DNA of 8,695 bases, from positions 1 to 8,695 of the forward strand of contig JAEWML010000055.1 in assembly GCA_023393155.1 (NCBI GenBank), in the 5' to 3' direction. The notes beneath the pieces were generated by a model. The model saw nothing but the letters and a program-made list of their open reading frames with translations. It was not told the origin of the DNA and ran no database searches. Positions 1 to 6,102 of the stretch are shown piece after piece. This stretch comes from Bacillota bacterium. GTDB lineage: Bacteria; Bacillota; Clostridia; Oscillospirales; Oscillospiraceae. How positions within the stretch are numbered: the stretch's first letter is position 1; every line of letters starts with the position of its first letter. A program made the position numbers and the translations under genes.

Positions 1-874
1 TGTACAGGGTTCTATCGTGGCCACGGTCACGCCGTTTCACGACGACGGGAGCGTCAACTTTGAGGTTCTGACCCAGCTTTTGGAGCGGCAGATTGCCGCC
101 GGGACGGACGCCATTCTGGTTCTTGGAACAACCGGGGAATCCTCCACCATGACCCACGAAGAGGACGACGCGGTGGTAACCCACACGCTGAAAACCGTCA
201 GCGGCCGGGTTCCGGTGGTGGTGGGCAGCGGCTCCAACTGCACCGCCACCCAGGTGCAGAATGCAAAGCGCTATCAGGCCATGGGGGCCGACGCGCTGCT
301 GCTGATTACCCCCTACTACAATAAGACCAACGCCGAGGGCATGTATCACCATTTTGCCGACGTGGCGGACGCGGTGGAGATTCCCTGCATTCTGTACAAC
401 GTCCCGGGGCGCACCGGCTGCGCCATCCCCGTGTCCGTGGTGGAGCGGCTGGCAAAGCATCCCAATATCGCCGCCATCAAGGAGGCATCCGGCGATATGG
501 GCTATGCCATGAAAATCGCCCACTGCATCGGGCCGGACTTCGCCCTCTATTCCGGAAACGACGACATCACCATTCCGCTGCTTTCCATCGGCGGCAGCGG
601 GGTGATCTCCGTGTACGCCAACGTGATGCCGAAGGAATGCCACGAAATCGTCACGGAATTTCTCCATGGCGACCGGGAAAAGGCGCTTGCCCAGCATCTG
701 CGGTATTTACAGGTGATGAACGATTTGTTTTTGGAGGTCAACCCCATCCCCGTGAAGACCGCCATGAATCTGATGGGCCTGAATGTGGGCCCCATGCGCC
801 TGCCTCTTTATGAGATGAGCGGGGACGCAAAGCGGAAGCTGGAGGCTACTCTGCGCGAGGCGGGCCTGCTGTGA
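1..874 (+). CDS. dapA: 4-hydroxy-tetrahydrodipicolinate synthase DapA (5' end cut by window edge)
   Basis: Condenses pyruvate with L-aspartate semialdehyde, the first committed cytoplasmic step of the lysine/diaminopimelate pathway. The open frame runs from base 2 (VQGSIVATVTPF...) without a stop. The GTG at 17 lies inside the first beta strand of the barrel, so it is not the true start; roughly 5-10 N-terminal residues lie off the left edge, which would give about 295 residues, normal for the family. Counting from the valine codon at 17, visible motifs are the GTTGES loop (residues 38-42 region), the TPYYNKT segment (98-104), the catalytic tyrosine in YNVPGRTG (Y127, codon 395-397) and the Schiff-base lysine in AAIKEASG (K155, codon 479-481). 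The barrel is complete to its C-terminus. It overlaps dapB by four bases. The promoter, and any lysine riboswitch, would be outside the window. Related aldolases of the family (NanA, KDG aldolase) are unlikely given the dapB neighbour. Confidence 0.96.
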   Translation, partial: VQGSIVATVTPFHDDGSVNFEVLTQLLERQIAAGTDAILVLGTTGESSTMTHEEDDAVVTHTLKTVSGRVPVVVGSGSNCTATQVQNAKRYQAMGADALLLITPYYNKTNAEGMYHHFADVADAVEIPCILYNVPGRTGCAIPVSVVERLAKHPNIAAIKEASGDMGYAMKIAHCIGPDFALYSGNDDITIPLLSIGGSGVISVYANVMPKECHEIVTEFLHGDREKALAQHLRYLQVMNDLFLEVNPIPVKTAMNLMGLNVGPMRLPLYEMSGDAKRKLEATLREAGLL

Positions 875-1587
875 AGCTGGTACTGATTGGACACGGAAAA
901 ATGGGGAAGATGCTGGAGCAGCGGGCGACGGAGCTGGGCCATGAGGTGGTTGCCGCGCTGGACCGGGAAAGTCTTGCGCAGCTCGCTGTCCTTCCGGCGG
1001 CGGATATGGCCGTGGATTTTTCCCGGCCGGAGACGCTGGGCGCGATTGCCGCCTACGTCCGCCGTACCGGCACGCCCCTGCTCTCCGGCACCACGGGCTA
1101 CACGCCTGAGGAAATGGAGGAGCTTCGCAGACTTGGAAGCGTTGCTCCGGTGCTCCACGCCGCCAACTTCTCTCTTGGCATCGCGGTGTTCCGCAGGGCG
1201 CTGGCGCAGGTTTCCGACACGCTGAAGCCCGCATTTGACATTGAAATCGAGGAGATTCACCACAATCAGAAGGCCGACGCGCCCAGCGGCACGGCAAAGC
1301 TGCTTCTCTCCGCCATCGACCCGGTCGGAGAATATACCCCCGTCTACGGACGGGAGGGCGACACCAGTGCGCGAACCGCAAAGGAAATCGGAGTTCACGC
1401 TCTGCGGGGCGGCACCGTGGCGGGGACCCACACGGTTTCCTTCTTTGGCCCGGACGAGGAGCTGTCCATTACCCACCGGGCCGCCAGCCGCCTGATTTTT
1501 GTAAACGGCGCGCTCCACGCGGCGGGTCTGCTGGCGGGAAGGCCCGCGGGCTTTTACGCCCTTGAAGGCCTGCTCTTCGGGCAATAA
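871..1587 (+). CDS. dapB: 4-hydroxy-tetrahydrodipicolinate reductase DapB
   Basis: NAD(P)H-dependent reductase that converts the DapA product to tetrahydrodipicolinate in the cytoplasm. The 238-residue protein is the short form seen in Clostridia (the E. coli enzyme is about 273). The N-terminal Rossmann motif is GHGKMG (7-12), the conserved SGTTGYT segment is at 72-78, and the catalytic/substrate-binding signature EIHHNQKADAPSGTA is at 128-142, with the paired histidines H130/H131 and K134 matching the H159/H160/K163 set of E. coli DapB. The start is the GTG at 871, which shares GTGA with the dapA stop; a GAGG at 857-860 inside dapA gives a ribosome binding site with 10-base spacing. This overlap implies translational coupling. 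The VAGTH element at 183-187 and the C-terminal FYALEGLLF are typical of the family. No missing key residue is seen. Confidence 0.96.
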   Translation: MKLVLIGHGKMGKMLEQRATELGHEVVAALDRESLAQLAVLPAADMAVDFSRPETLGAIAAYVRRTGTPLLSGTTGYTPEEMEELRRLGSVAPVLHAANFSLGIAVFRRALAQVSDTLKPAFDIEIEEIHHNQKADAPSGTAKLLLSAIDPVGEYTPVYGREGDTSARTAKEIGVHALRGGTVAGTHTVSFFGPDEELSITHRAASRLIFVNGALHAAGLLAGRPAGFYALEGLLFGQ

Positions 1588-1611
1588 AATTTTTAACCGA
1601 CCAGTGCGGAA

Positions 1612-1630
1612 CCCGCGCAGGCCGCGCGGG
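1612..1630 (+). other. small GC hairpin between dapB and dapH
   Basis: CCCGCGC (1612-1618) and GCGCGGG (1624-1630) form a perfect 7-bp stem with a 5-base loop in the 69-base dapB-dapH gap. No T-run follows, so it is not a terminator; it may protect the upstream mRNA segment or adjust relative expression. In a GC-rich genome such a stem may also arise by chance. Confidence 0.4.
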
Positions 1631-1656
1631 AAGCCGATAGAAAGGAATTAAAACCA

Positions 1657-2352
1657 ATGAACGCGCAGGAGATTATCGACTACATCGCAAATTCCGAAAA
1701 AAAGACCCCCGTGAAGATCTATGTGAATACCACCGATCCGGTGGACTTTGGCTCTGCCAAGGTCTTCGGTTCCAATGGAAGCTACACCGTGTTCGGCGAC
1801 TGGGCGGAGCTTGACCCCATTCTGGAGCAAAATAGAGCGAATATTACCGATTTGGTGGTGGAAAGCGACCGGAGAAATTCCGGCGTGCCCCTGCTTGACA
1901 CCAGAAACATTCCCGCCCGCATTGAGCCCGGCTCCATCATCCGTGAAAAGGTGGAAATCGGCGAGGGCGCGGTGATTATGATGGGGGCCATCCTCAATAT
2001 CGGCGCCATCGTCGGCCCCGGCACTATGATTGACATGGGCGCGGTGCTGGGGGGACGGGCCACGGTGGGCGCGCGCTGCCACATCGGGGCGGGCGCGGTG
2101 CTGGCCGGGGTGGTGGAGCCTGCCTCCGCAACGCCGGTGATTGTGGAGGACAACGTGCTGGTGGGCGCCAACGCCGTGGTGATTGAGGGCGTCCGCGTTG
2201 GGAAAAACGCGGTGGTGGCCGCCGGTGCGGTGGTGGTGGAGGACGTGCCTGAAAATGCCGTGGTGGCGGGCTGTCCCGCCCGGATTGTCAAAATGAAGGA
2301 CGAGAAAACCGAGGGGAAGACCGCTCTGGTGGACGCGCTGCGAAAGCTGTGA
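1657..2352 (+). CDS. dapH: 2,3,4,5-tetrahydropyridine-2,6-dicarboxylate N-acetyltransferase DapH
   Basis: Transfers acetyl from acetyl-CoA to tetrahydrodipicolinate, opening the acetylase branch of diaminopimelate synthesis used by many Firmicutes in place of the succinylase (DapD) branch. The 231-residue protein is close in length to B. subtilis DapH (about 236). Residues 1 to about 85 form the N-terminal alpha/beta DapH domain (starts [20 protein letters not shown]). From about 90 onward, imperfect hexapeptide repeats (V/I-G-x-G-A-V type, for example [41 protein letters not shown]) form a left-handed beta helix. It ends in the acetyltransferase hallmark AGCPARIVK (204-212). The ATG at 1657 has AAAGGA at 1641-1646 with 10-base spacing. 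It follows dapB by 69 bases on the same strand, consistent with one operon; the later N-acetyl-diaminopimelate aminotransferase and deacetylase genes are not in the window. Confidence 0.95.
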   Translation: MNAQEIIDYIANSEKKTPVKIYVNTTDPVDFGSAKVFGSNGSYTVFGDWAELDPILEQNRANITDLVVESDRRNSGVPLLDTRNIPARIEPGSIIREKVEIGEGAVIMMGAILNIGAIVGPGTMIDMGAVLGGRATVGARCHIGAGAVLAGVVEPASATPVIVEDNVLVGANAVVIEGVRVGKNAVVAAGAVVVEDVPENAVVAGCPARIVKMKDEKTEGKTALVDALRKL

Positions 2353-2396
2353 CCGCAGAAGGCGATTCGGACCCGGGCAAATTGATCATATTGGCA

Positions 2397-2431
2397 AAAT
2401 CCCGCATAAAAATCATTTTTATGCGGGATTT
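2397..2431 (+). terminator. perfect 17-bp palindrome, probable dapABH terminator
   Basis: The arms 2397-2413 and 2415-2431 are exact reverse complements around one central C, so the RNA would fold into a long hairpin with a tight loop: an AAAT/ATTT base, a CCCGCAT/ATGCGGG middle and an A/T-rich tip. The 3' side ends ATTTCGTATT, only a modest U-tract, so termination is probable but not textbook. It lies 44 bases after the dapH stop and just before the putP promoter. Being near-symmetrical, it could alternatively bind a dimeric regulator of putP. Confidence 0.65.
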
Positions 2432-2435
2432 CGTA

Positions 2436-2464
2436 TTCCCATTCAGGGGAAAACGTGGTATATT
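2436..2464 (+). promoter_or_regulatory. putP promoter with extended -10
   Basis: TTCCCA (2436-2441; 4 of 6 matches to TTGACA), a 17-base spacer, then TATATT (2459-2464; 5 of 6 matches to TATAAT) preceded by TG one base upstream (2456-2457), an extended -10. Transcription would start near 2471, leaving a leader of about 28 bases before the putP ATG. The site sits directly after the dapH terminator hairpin, as expected for an independent unit. Confidence 0.55.
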
Positions 2465-2481
2465 ATAGAGCACTTGTGTGC

Positions 2482-2488
2482 AAAGGAG
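2482..2488 (+). promoter_or_regulatory. putP ribosome binding site that decides the start
   Basis: AAAGGAG at 2482-2488 lies 10 bases before the ATG at 2499. An in-frame GTG at 2478 would place this site inside the coding sequence and has no ribosome binding site of its own, so 2499 is chosen. Confidence 0.75.
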
Positions 2489-2498
2489 ACTGGAAACT

Positions 2499-4031
2499 AT
2501 GCTGAATACAGCGAACATCTGCATTATTCTTTCGATTCTCGCCTATCTGATTGTGATGGTGGCAATCGGCGCGGCCTGCTCTAAAAGGAACAAGACCACG
2601 GACGACTTCTATCTGGGCGGGCGAAAGCTTGGCCCGCTGGTGACGGCTATGAGCGCCGAAGCCTCCGATATGAGCAGTTGGCTTTTGATGGGCCTGCCGG
2701 GGGTTGCGTATCTCACCGGCGTGGCCGACGCGGGCTGGACCGCCGTGGGGCTTGCCGTGGGCACCTATCTCAATTGGCTGATTGTGGCCCGGCGCATCCG
2801 GCTGTATACCCATCGGCTGAACACCATTACCATCCCGGAGTTTTTCTCCAAGCGCTTTGGGGATGAAAAGCGTCTGCTGACGGGAATTTCCGCCGTGGTC
2901 ATTCTGGTTTTCTTTATTCCCTACACCGCCTCCGGCTTTGCCGCCTGCGGAAAACTGTTCAACAGCCTGTTCGGCGTGAATTATCTGGCGGCAATGGTGA
3001 TTTCCGGCATCGTGATTGTGGCGTACACCACCATGGGCGGCTTTCTCGCCGCTTCCACCACCGACTTTATTCAAAGCATTGTCATGACCATCGCCCTGCT
3101 GATTGTGCTGTTGTTCGGCGTGAACGCGGCGGGGGGACTGGACGTGGTGATGGACAACGCCCGGGCGCTCCCCGGCTATCTGAGCATGGCGCTGAGTCAC
3201 AGCCGGGCGGAAAACGCCGCCGTTCCGTACAGCCTGATTACCATTATCTCCACCTCGGCCTGGGGCCTTGGGTACTTCGGAATGCCCCACATTCTGCTGC
3301 GGTTTATGGCCATCGAGGATGAGCGAAAGCTGAGCCTCAGCCGCCGGGTCGCCACCGTGTGGGTGGTGATTTCCATGGCGGTGGCCATTTTTATCGGCAT
3401 TGTCGGCTATGGCGTCACTGTGGCGGGCGGCATTGGGCTTCTGGAAGGCTCCGCCTCTGAAACCATTATCGTGCGGCTGTCGGGCCTTTTGTCCACCTTC
3501 GGAATTCCCGCGGCGTTGCTCGCCGGTGTGGTGCTGGCGGGGATTCTGGCCAGCACCATGTCCACCGCCGACTCTCAGCTTCTGGCGGCGGCCTCCAGTG
3601 TGTCCCAGAACCTGCTGGACGAGTGCTTGCATGTGAAAATGAGCGAGGGGAAAAAAGTGGCGGCCGCCCGGCTGACGGTGCTGGGTATCGCCCTGATTGC
3701 CATGCTGATGGCCCGGGACCCCAGCAGCTCCGTGTTCGGTATCGTGTCCTTCGCGTGGGCGGGCTTCGGCGCGGCCTTTGGCCCCGTGGTTCTGTCCGCC
3801 CTGTTCTGGAAGCGGAGCACCTGGCAGGGGGCGCTGGCGGGCATGATCTCCGGCGGCACCATGGTTTTTGTGTGGAAGTATCTGGTGCGGCCCATGGGCG
3901 GCGCGTGGAACATCTACGAGCTGCTGCCCGCATTTTTGACCGCCTGCGTCTTCATCGTCATTGTCAGTCTTGCAACCCGCGCCCCCGGCCATGAGATTAC
4001 CGATGATTTCGATGCCGTGAAGGCTCTGTGA
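2499..4031 (+). CDS. putP: sodium/proline symporter PutP (SSS family)
   Basis: Inner-membrane symporter of the solute:sodium symporter family that imports L-proline with Na+. The 510-residue protein matches the family length (E. coli PutP 502) and consists of about 13 hydrophobic segments, starting with residues 5-27. The signature SAEASDMSSWLLMGLPG (52-68) holds the Na+/proline site: D57 and S59 correspond to D55 and S57 of E. coli PutP. A second Na+-site signature, ASTMSTADSQLL (351-362), keeps S355/T356 equivalent to S340/T341. RFMAIEDERKLSLSRR (268-283) is the typical cytoplasmic loop. Glu replaces the Gly three residues before the SD pair, which I take as a lineage variant. It is probably monocistronic: own promoter, two hairpins after the stop, and a convergent gene downstream. 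No putA-like proline catabolic gene is adjacent, so uptake for osmoprotection, Stickland fermentation or biosynthesis cannot be told apart. A different SSS substrate is possible but less likely. Confidence 0.9.
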   Translation: MLNTANICIILSILAYLIVMVAIGAACSKRNKTTDDFYLGGRKLGPLVTAMSAEASDMSSWLLMGLPGVAYLTGVADAGWTAVGLAVGTYLNWLIVARRIRLYTHRLNTITIPEFFSKRFGDEKRLLTGISAVVILVFFIPYTASGFAACGKLFNSLFGVNYLAAMVISGIVIVAYTTMGGFLAASTTDFIQSIVMTIALLIVLLFGVNAAGGLDVVMDNARALPGYLSMALSHSRAENAAVPYSLITIISTSAWGLGYFGMPHILLRFMAIEDERKLSLSRRVATVWVVISMAVAIFIGIVGYGVTVAGGIGLLEGSASETIIVRLSGLLSTFGIPAALLAGVVLAGILASTMSTADSQLLAAASSVSQNLLDECLHVKMSEGKKVAAARLTVLGIALIAMLMARDPSSSVFGIVSFAWAGFGAAFGPVVLSALFWKRSTWQGALAGMISGGTMVFVWKYLVRPMGGAWNIYELLPAFLTACVFIVIVSLATRAPGHEITDDFDAVKAL

Positions 4032-4041
4032 CATGTCCTTG

Positions 4042-4065
4042 TTCCCGGCGGACGGGAAGGATTTT
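4042..4065 (+). terminator. candidate intrinsic terminator of putP
   Basis: TTCCCG (4042-4047) pairs with CGGGAA (4053-4058) over a 5-base loop, followed by GG and ATTTT (4061-4065). It starts 10 bases after the putP stop. The stem is short (6 bp), so efficiency is uncertain; the larger hairpin at 4093-4130 may back it up. Confidence 0.45.
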
Positions 4066-4092
4066 GTGAGAAATTATTAAAAAACTATCAAG

Positions 4093-4130
4093 CGGAAGCC
4101 GCCCGAAGCAGTTGCTCCGGGCGGCTTCCG
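4093..4130. terminator. bidirectional terminator between convergent putP and amt
   Basis: The arms 4093-4105 and 4118-4130 are a perfect 13-bp GC-rich inverted repeat, and the 12-base interior can add four more pairs (AGCA/TGCT). On the + strand it is followed by TTTAG. On the - strand it lies 36 bases after the amt stop, and its 3' side runs into a T6 stretch (complement of the A-run 4079-4084) after about 8 bases. Position and symmetry fit a shared terminator for the two converging units. Confidence 0.75.
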
Positions 4131-4166
4131 TTTAGAAGGGGTGTGTATGTTCCGCGGGGGGAAGGC

Positions 4167-5924
4167 TCAGCCGACGTCGTCCTGTAAGGCGTCGTAGCCC
4201 TCCTCACCGGTGCGGACTTTGATGACATTTTCCACATCGTAGATAAAAATTTTCCCGTCGCCGATGTGGCCGGTGTACAGCGCCTGCTTGGCGGTGGACA
4301 CCACGAGGGAAACAGGCAGCTTGCACACCACAATGTCCACCTTCAGCTTTGGCCGGATATTGACCTCCATTTTCACGCCGCGATAGTATTCGCTTGCGCC
4401 CCGCTGCTCGCCGCAGCCCATGACGTTGGTGCAGGTCATGCCGGTGATGCCGATGTCAAACAGGGCGGTTTTCAGCGCGTCAAATTTGCCCTGATTGCAG
4501 AGAATTTCAATTTTGGTGATTTTGACTCCGGGGGGAGCAACCGGGACGGCGTCTCCGGCGTCGGGAGTCACCAACTCCACGGGGATGGCCTCCCGCACAG
4601 GGACATTACCTAAGGGAGCCTCTTGGTCGTAATCGCTGCGGGCAACCGTGAAATCGGCATAGGCGCTGAACAGGCCGTGCTCAGTGGAATCCAACCCCTC
4701 CAGCTCTTCCTGACGGGACACCCGCAGGCCGATGGTGTGCTTGATGATCTGGAACATGCAGGTCATGGTGACGCTCACCCACGCGGCCACAGCCAGAACG
4801 CCGATAATCTGTACGATCAGCTGGGCAAAGCCGCCGCCGTAAACAAGGCCCAGCCCCGCGCCCCGGGTCAGCACCTCCGCGTCTGTATAGGGGTCGAAAT
4901 AGGCAAATACGCCCACGAGCAGGGTGCCCACCCCGCCGCAGCAGCCATGAACACCCACCGCACCCACGGGATCGTCTACCTTCAGCTTCTGGTCAATGAA
5001 CTCCACGCCAAATACCACGGTAAAGCCTGCGATGACGCCGATGACAGCCGCACCGGTGACGGTGACGGTGGAGCATCCGGCGGTGATGGCCACAAGGCCC
5101 GCAAGAGAGCCGTTCAGCGTCATAGACACGTCGGGCTTGCCATATTTTATCCAGGTGATGCACATGGCGGTGAGCGTTGCGGTGACGGCCGCCATGTTGG
5201 TGGTGACGAAGATGCGGCCCACGTTCTGGGTCAGCCCGTCAATGGCAAGGGAGGAGGCGGGGTTAAACCCGAACCACCCGAACCACAGAATGAACACGCC
5301 CAAACAGCCCAAAGTAATGGAGTGGCCGGGGATGGCGCGGGACTTGCCGTCCTTGCCGTATTTTCCGATTCGGGGGCCTAAAATCATCGCCCCGATAAAG
5401 GCGCTGAGTCCGCCCACCATATGTACGGCGGTGGAACCCGCGAAGTCGTGGAAGCCGTATGCCCCAAGGCCCGGCAGAAGTCCGTCGGGCGTGCCCAGCG
5501 TGCTGAGCCAGCCGCCGCCCCAGATCCAATGGCCGGAAACGGGATAGACGAACAGGGAAATGATGACGGAGTAGACAAGATAGCTCTTAAATTTTGTCCG
5601 CTCCGCCATGGCTCCGGAGACGATGGTGGCGGCGGTGGCGCAGAAAACCGTCTGGAAGATGAGAAAGGTCCAGTCCGTGTCCGCCGCCGAGGCCACCGCG
5701 GGGGTGCCCATCACGCCGGGAATCAGCTCCGCGCCGTACATGATGCCAAAGCCGATCAGCCAGTAGACGATGGTGCCGCAGACAAAATCCATCAGATTTT
5801 TCATGCAGATATTGCCCGCGTTTTTGGCGCGGGTAAACCCGGTTTCCACCATGGCGAAGCCGGCCTGCATGAAAAAGACCAGCGTGGCCCCCAGCAGGAC
5901 CCATAAGGTGTCGATAGCGCTCAT
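4167..5924 (-). CDS. amt: ammonium transporter fused to a C-terminal P-II (GlnK-like) domain
   Basis: Membrane ammonium channel with a built-in nitrogen sensor, 585 residues. Residues 1 to about 400 are a full Amt/MEP domain with roughly 11 membrane segments. The GFHDFAGSTAVHMVGG segment has D160 and the first pore histidine H168, and VHGCCGGVG has the second, H326; W138-W139 region precedes them and the Amt cytoplasmic tail signature GLRVSRQEELEGLDSTEHG is at 399-417. Residues 424-466 are a Pro/acid-rich linker, and 467-585 a complete P-II domain (GITGMT 492-497, T-loop 505-520, TGHIGDGKIF 551-560, VRTGEEG 570-576). Aligned by eye to E. coli GlnB, Tyr51 is replaced by M519, Lys9/Pro10 by N477/Q478 and Arg101 by K569, while Gln39 (Q507), Arg47 (R515), Lys58 (K526), Lys90 (K558) and Arg103 (R571) are kept. 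The ATG at 5924 has AGGAGGA at 5931-5937, 6 bases away. It lies downstream of gltBD on the same strand behind a terminator-like hairpin. P-II would be expected to gate the channel in response to 2-oxoglutarate and ATP/ADP; that is inference. Confidence 0.95.
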   Translation of the reverse strand: MSAIDTLWVLLGATLVFFMQAGFAMVETGFTRAKNAGNICMKNLMDFVCGTIVYWLIGFGIMYGAELIPGVMGTPAVASAADTDWTFLIFQTVFCATAATIVSGAMAERTKFKSYLVYSVIISLFVYPVSGHWIWGGGWLSTLGTPDGLLPGLGAYGFHDFAGSTAVHMVGGLSAFIGAMILGPRIGKYGKDGKSRAIPGHSITLGCLGVFILWFGWFGFNPASSLAIDGLTQNVGRIFVTTNMAAVTATLTAMCITWIKYGKPDVSMTLNGSLAGLVAITAGCSTVTVTGAAVIGVIAGFTVVFGVEFIDQKLKVDDPVGAVGVHGCCGGVGTLLVGVFAYFDPYTDAEVLTRGAGLGLVYGGGFAQLIVQIIGVLAVAAWVSVTMTCMFQIIKHTIGLRVSRQEELEGLDSTEHGLFSAYADFTVARSDYDQEAPLGNVPVREAIPVELVTPDAGDAVPVAPPGVKITKIEILCNQGKFDALKTALFDIGITGMTCTNVMGCGEQRGASEYYRGVKMEVNIRPKLKVDIVVCKLPVSLVVSTAKQALYTGHIGDGKIFIYDVENVIKVRTGEEGYDALQDDVG

Positions 5925-5955
5925 AGTTTTTCCTCCTCTGTTTGCACACAGCTAC

Positions 5956-6009
5956 AAAAATTGGCAAAGGCGCCGGAGAGCGGTTTGCTCTCTCCGGCGC
6001 CTTTGCCAG
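5956..6009 (-). terminator. strong intrinsic terminator / possible attenuator in the amt leader
   Basis: Bases 5963-5980 and 5990-6007 are a perfect 18-bp inverted repeat (extendable by a T-A and a G-T pair), with GGCGCC in the middle and a 9-base loop. On the - strand the stem is followed at once by AATTTTTG (T-run is the complement of 5956-5960), a classic intrinsic terminator. It lies about 94 bases after the gltD stop, so it can end gltBD transcripts, but it is also only about 32 bases upstream of the amt ATG, leaving no room for a promoter between them. On the + strand no T-run follows. Confidence 0.8.
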
Positions 6010-6022
6010 TTATATTGGTATG

Positions 6023-6051
6023 ACTTTACTACGAAAACGAATGTGCGTCAA
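6023..6051 (-). promoter_or_regulatory. candidate amt promoter upstream of the terminator
   Basis: On the - strand TTGACG (complement of 6046-6051; 5 of 6 matches to the -35 consensus), a 17-base spacer, then TAAAGT (complement of 6023-6028; 4 of 6 to the -10). Initiation near 6016 would place the terminator hairpin within the first ten bases of the transcript. It sits in an AT-rich 93-base stretch after gltD that contrasts with the GC-rich genes. The weak -10 keeps confidence moderate. Confidence 0.5.
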
Positions 6052-6080
6052 CTGGCGAATCTCTCAAGAAAATTAGCATA

Positions 6081-6099
6081 CTGCATAAAAAATTCTGCA
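6081..6099. repeat. CTGCA direct repeat in the gltD-amt gap
   Basis: CTGCA occurs at 6081-6085 and again at 6095-6099, 14 bases apart, separated by an A-rich spacer, just after the gltD stop and upstream of the candidate amt promoter. It could be a regulator site, but two 5-base copies in a short AT-rich segment are weak evidence. Confidence 0.2.
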
Positions 6100-6102
6100 A
6101 TA

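Noticed and set aside
808..1584. A 258-codon - strand open frame opposite dapB
   Set aside because: DapB is certain from its motifs; the antisense translation shows no family features.
2478..2498. Upstream GTG start for putP
   Set aside because: It would translate through the AAAGGAG ribosome binding site and adds seven residues not seen in the family.
2463..4034. A 523-codon open frame on the - strand lying antisense across all of putP
   Set aside because: Its predicted protein is full of His, Gln, Gly and Arg with no recognisable domain, and it is the antisense shadow of a GC-rich membrane-protein gene with clear PutP motifs. It has no convincing start signal.
4623..5547. Long + strand open frames (252 and 183 codons) opposite the amt gene
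   Set aside because: Low-complexity composition rich in His, Gly and Ala, no domain, and complete overlap with well-supported Amt membrane segments on the other strand.
6060..6074. CodY-like box on the - strand (AATTTTCTTGAGAGA)
   Set aside because: The first eight bases fit AATTTTCWGAAAATT, but about five of 15 positions mismatch, all in the second half; chance is likely in an AT-rich gap.
5956..6102. ANTAR-target RNA (two hexaloop hairpins) controlling amt antitermination
   Set aside because: Only one strong hairpin is present, its loop is 9 (or 5) bases rather than the six-base A1/G4 loop, and I found no second stem upstream.
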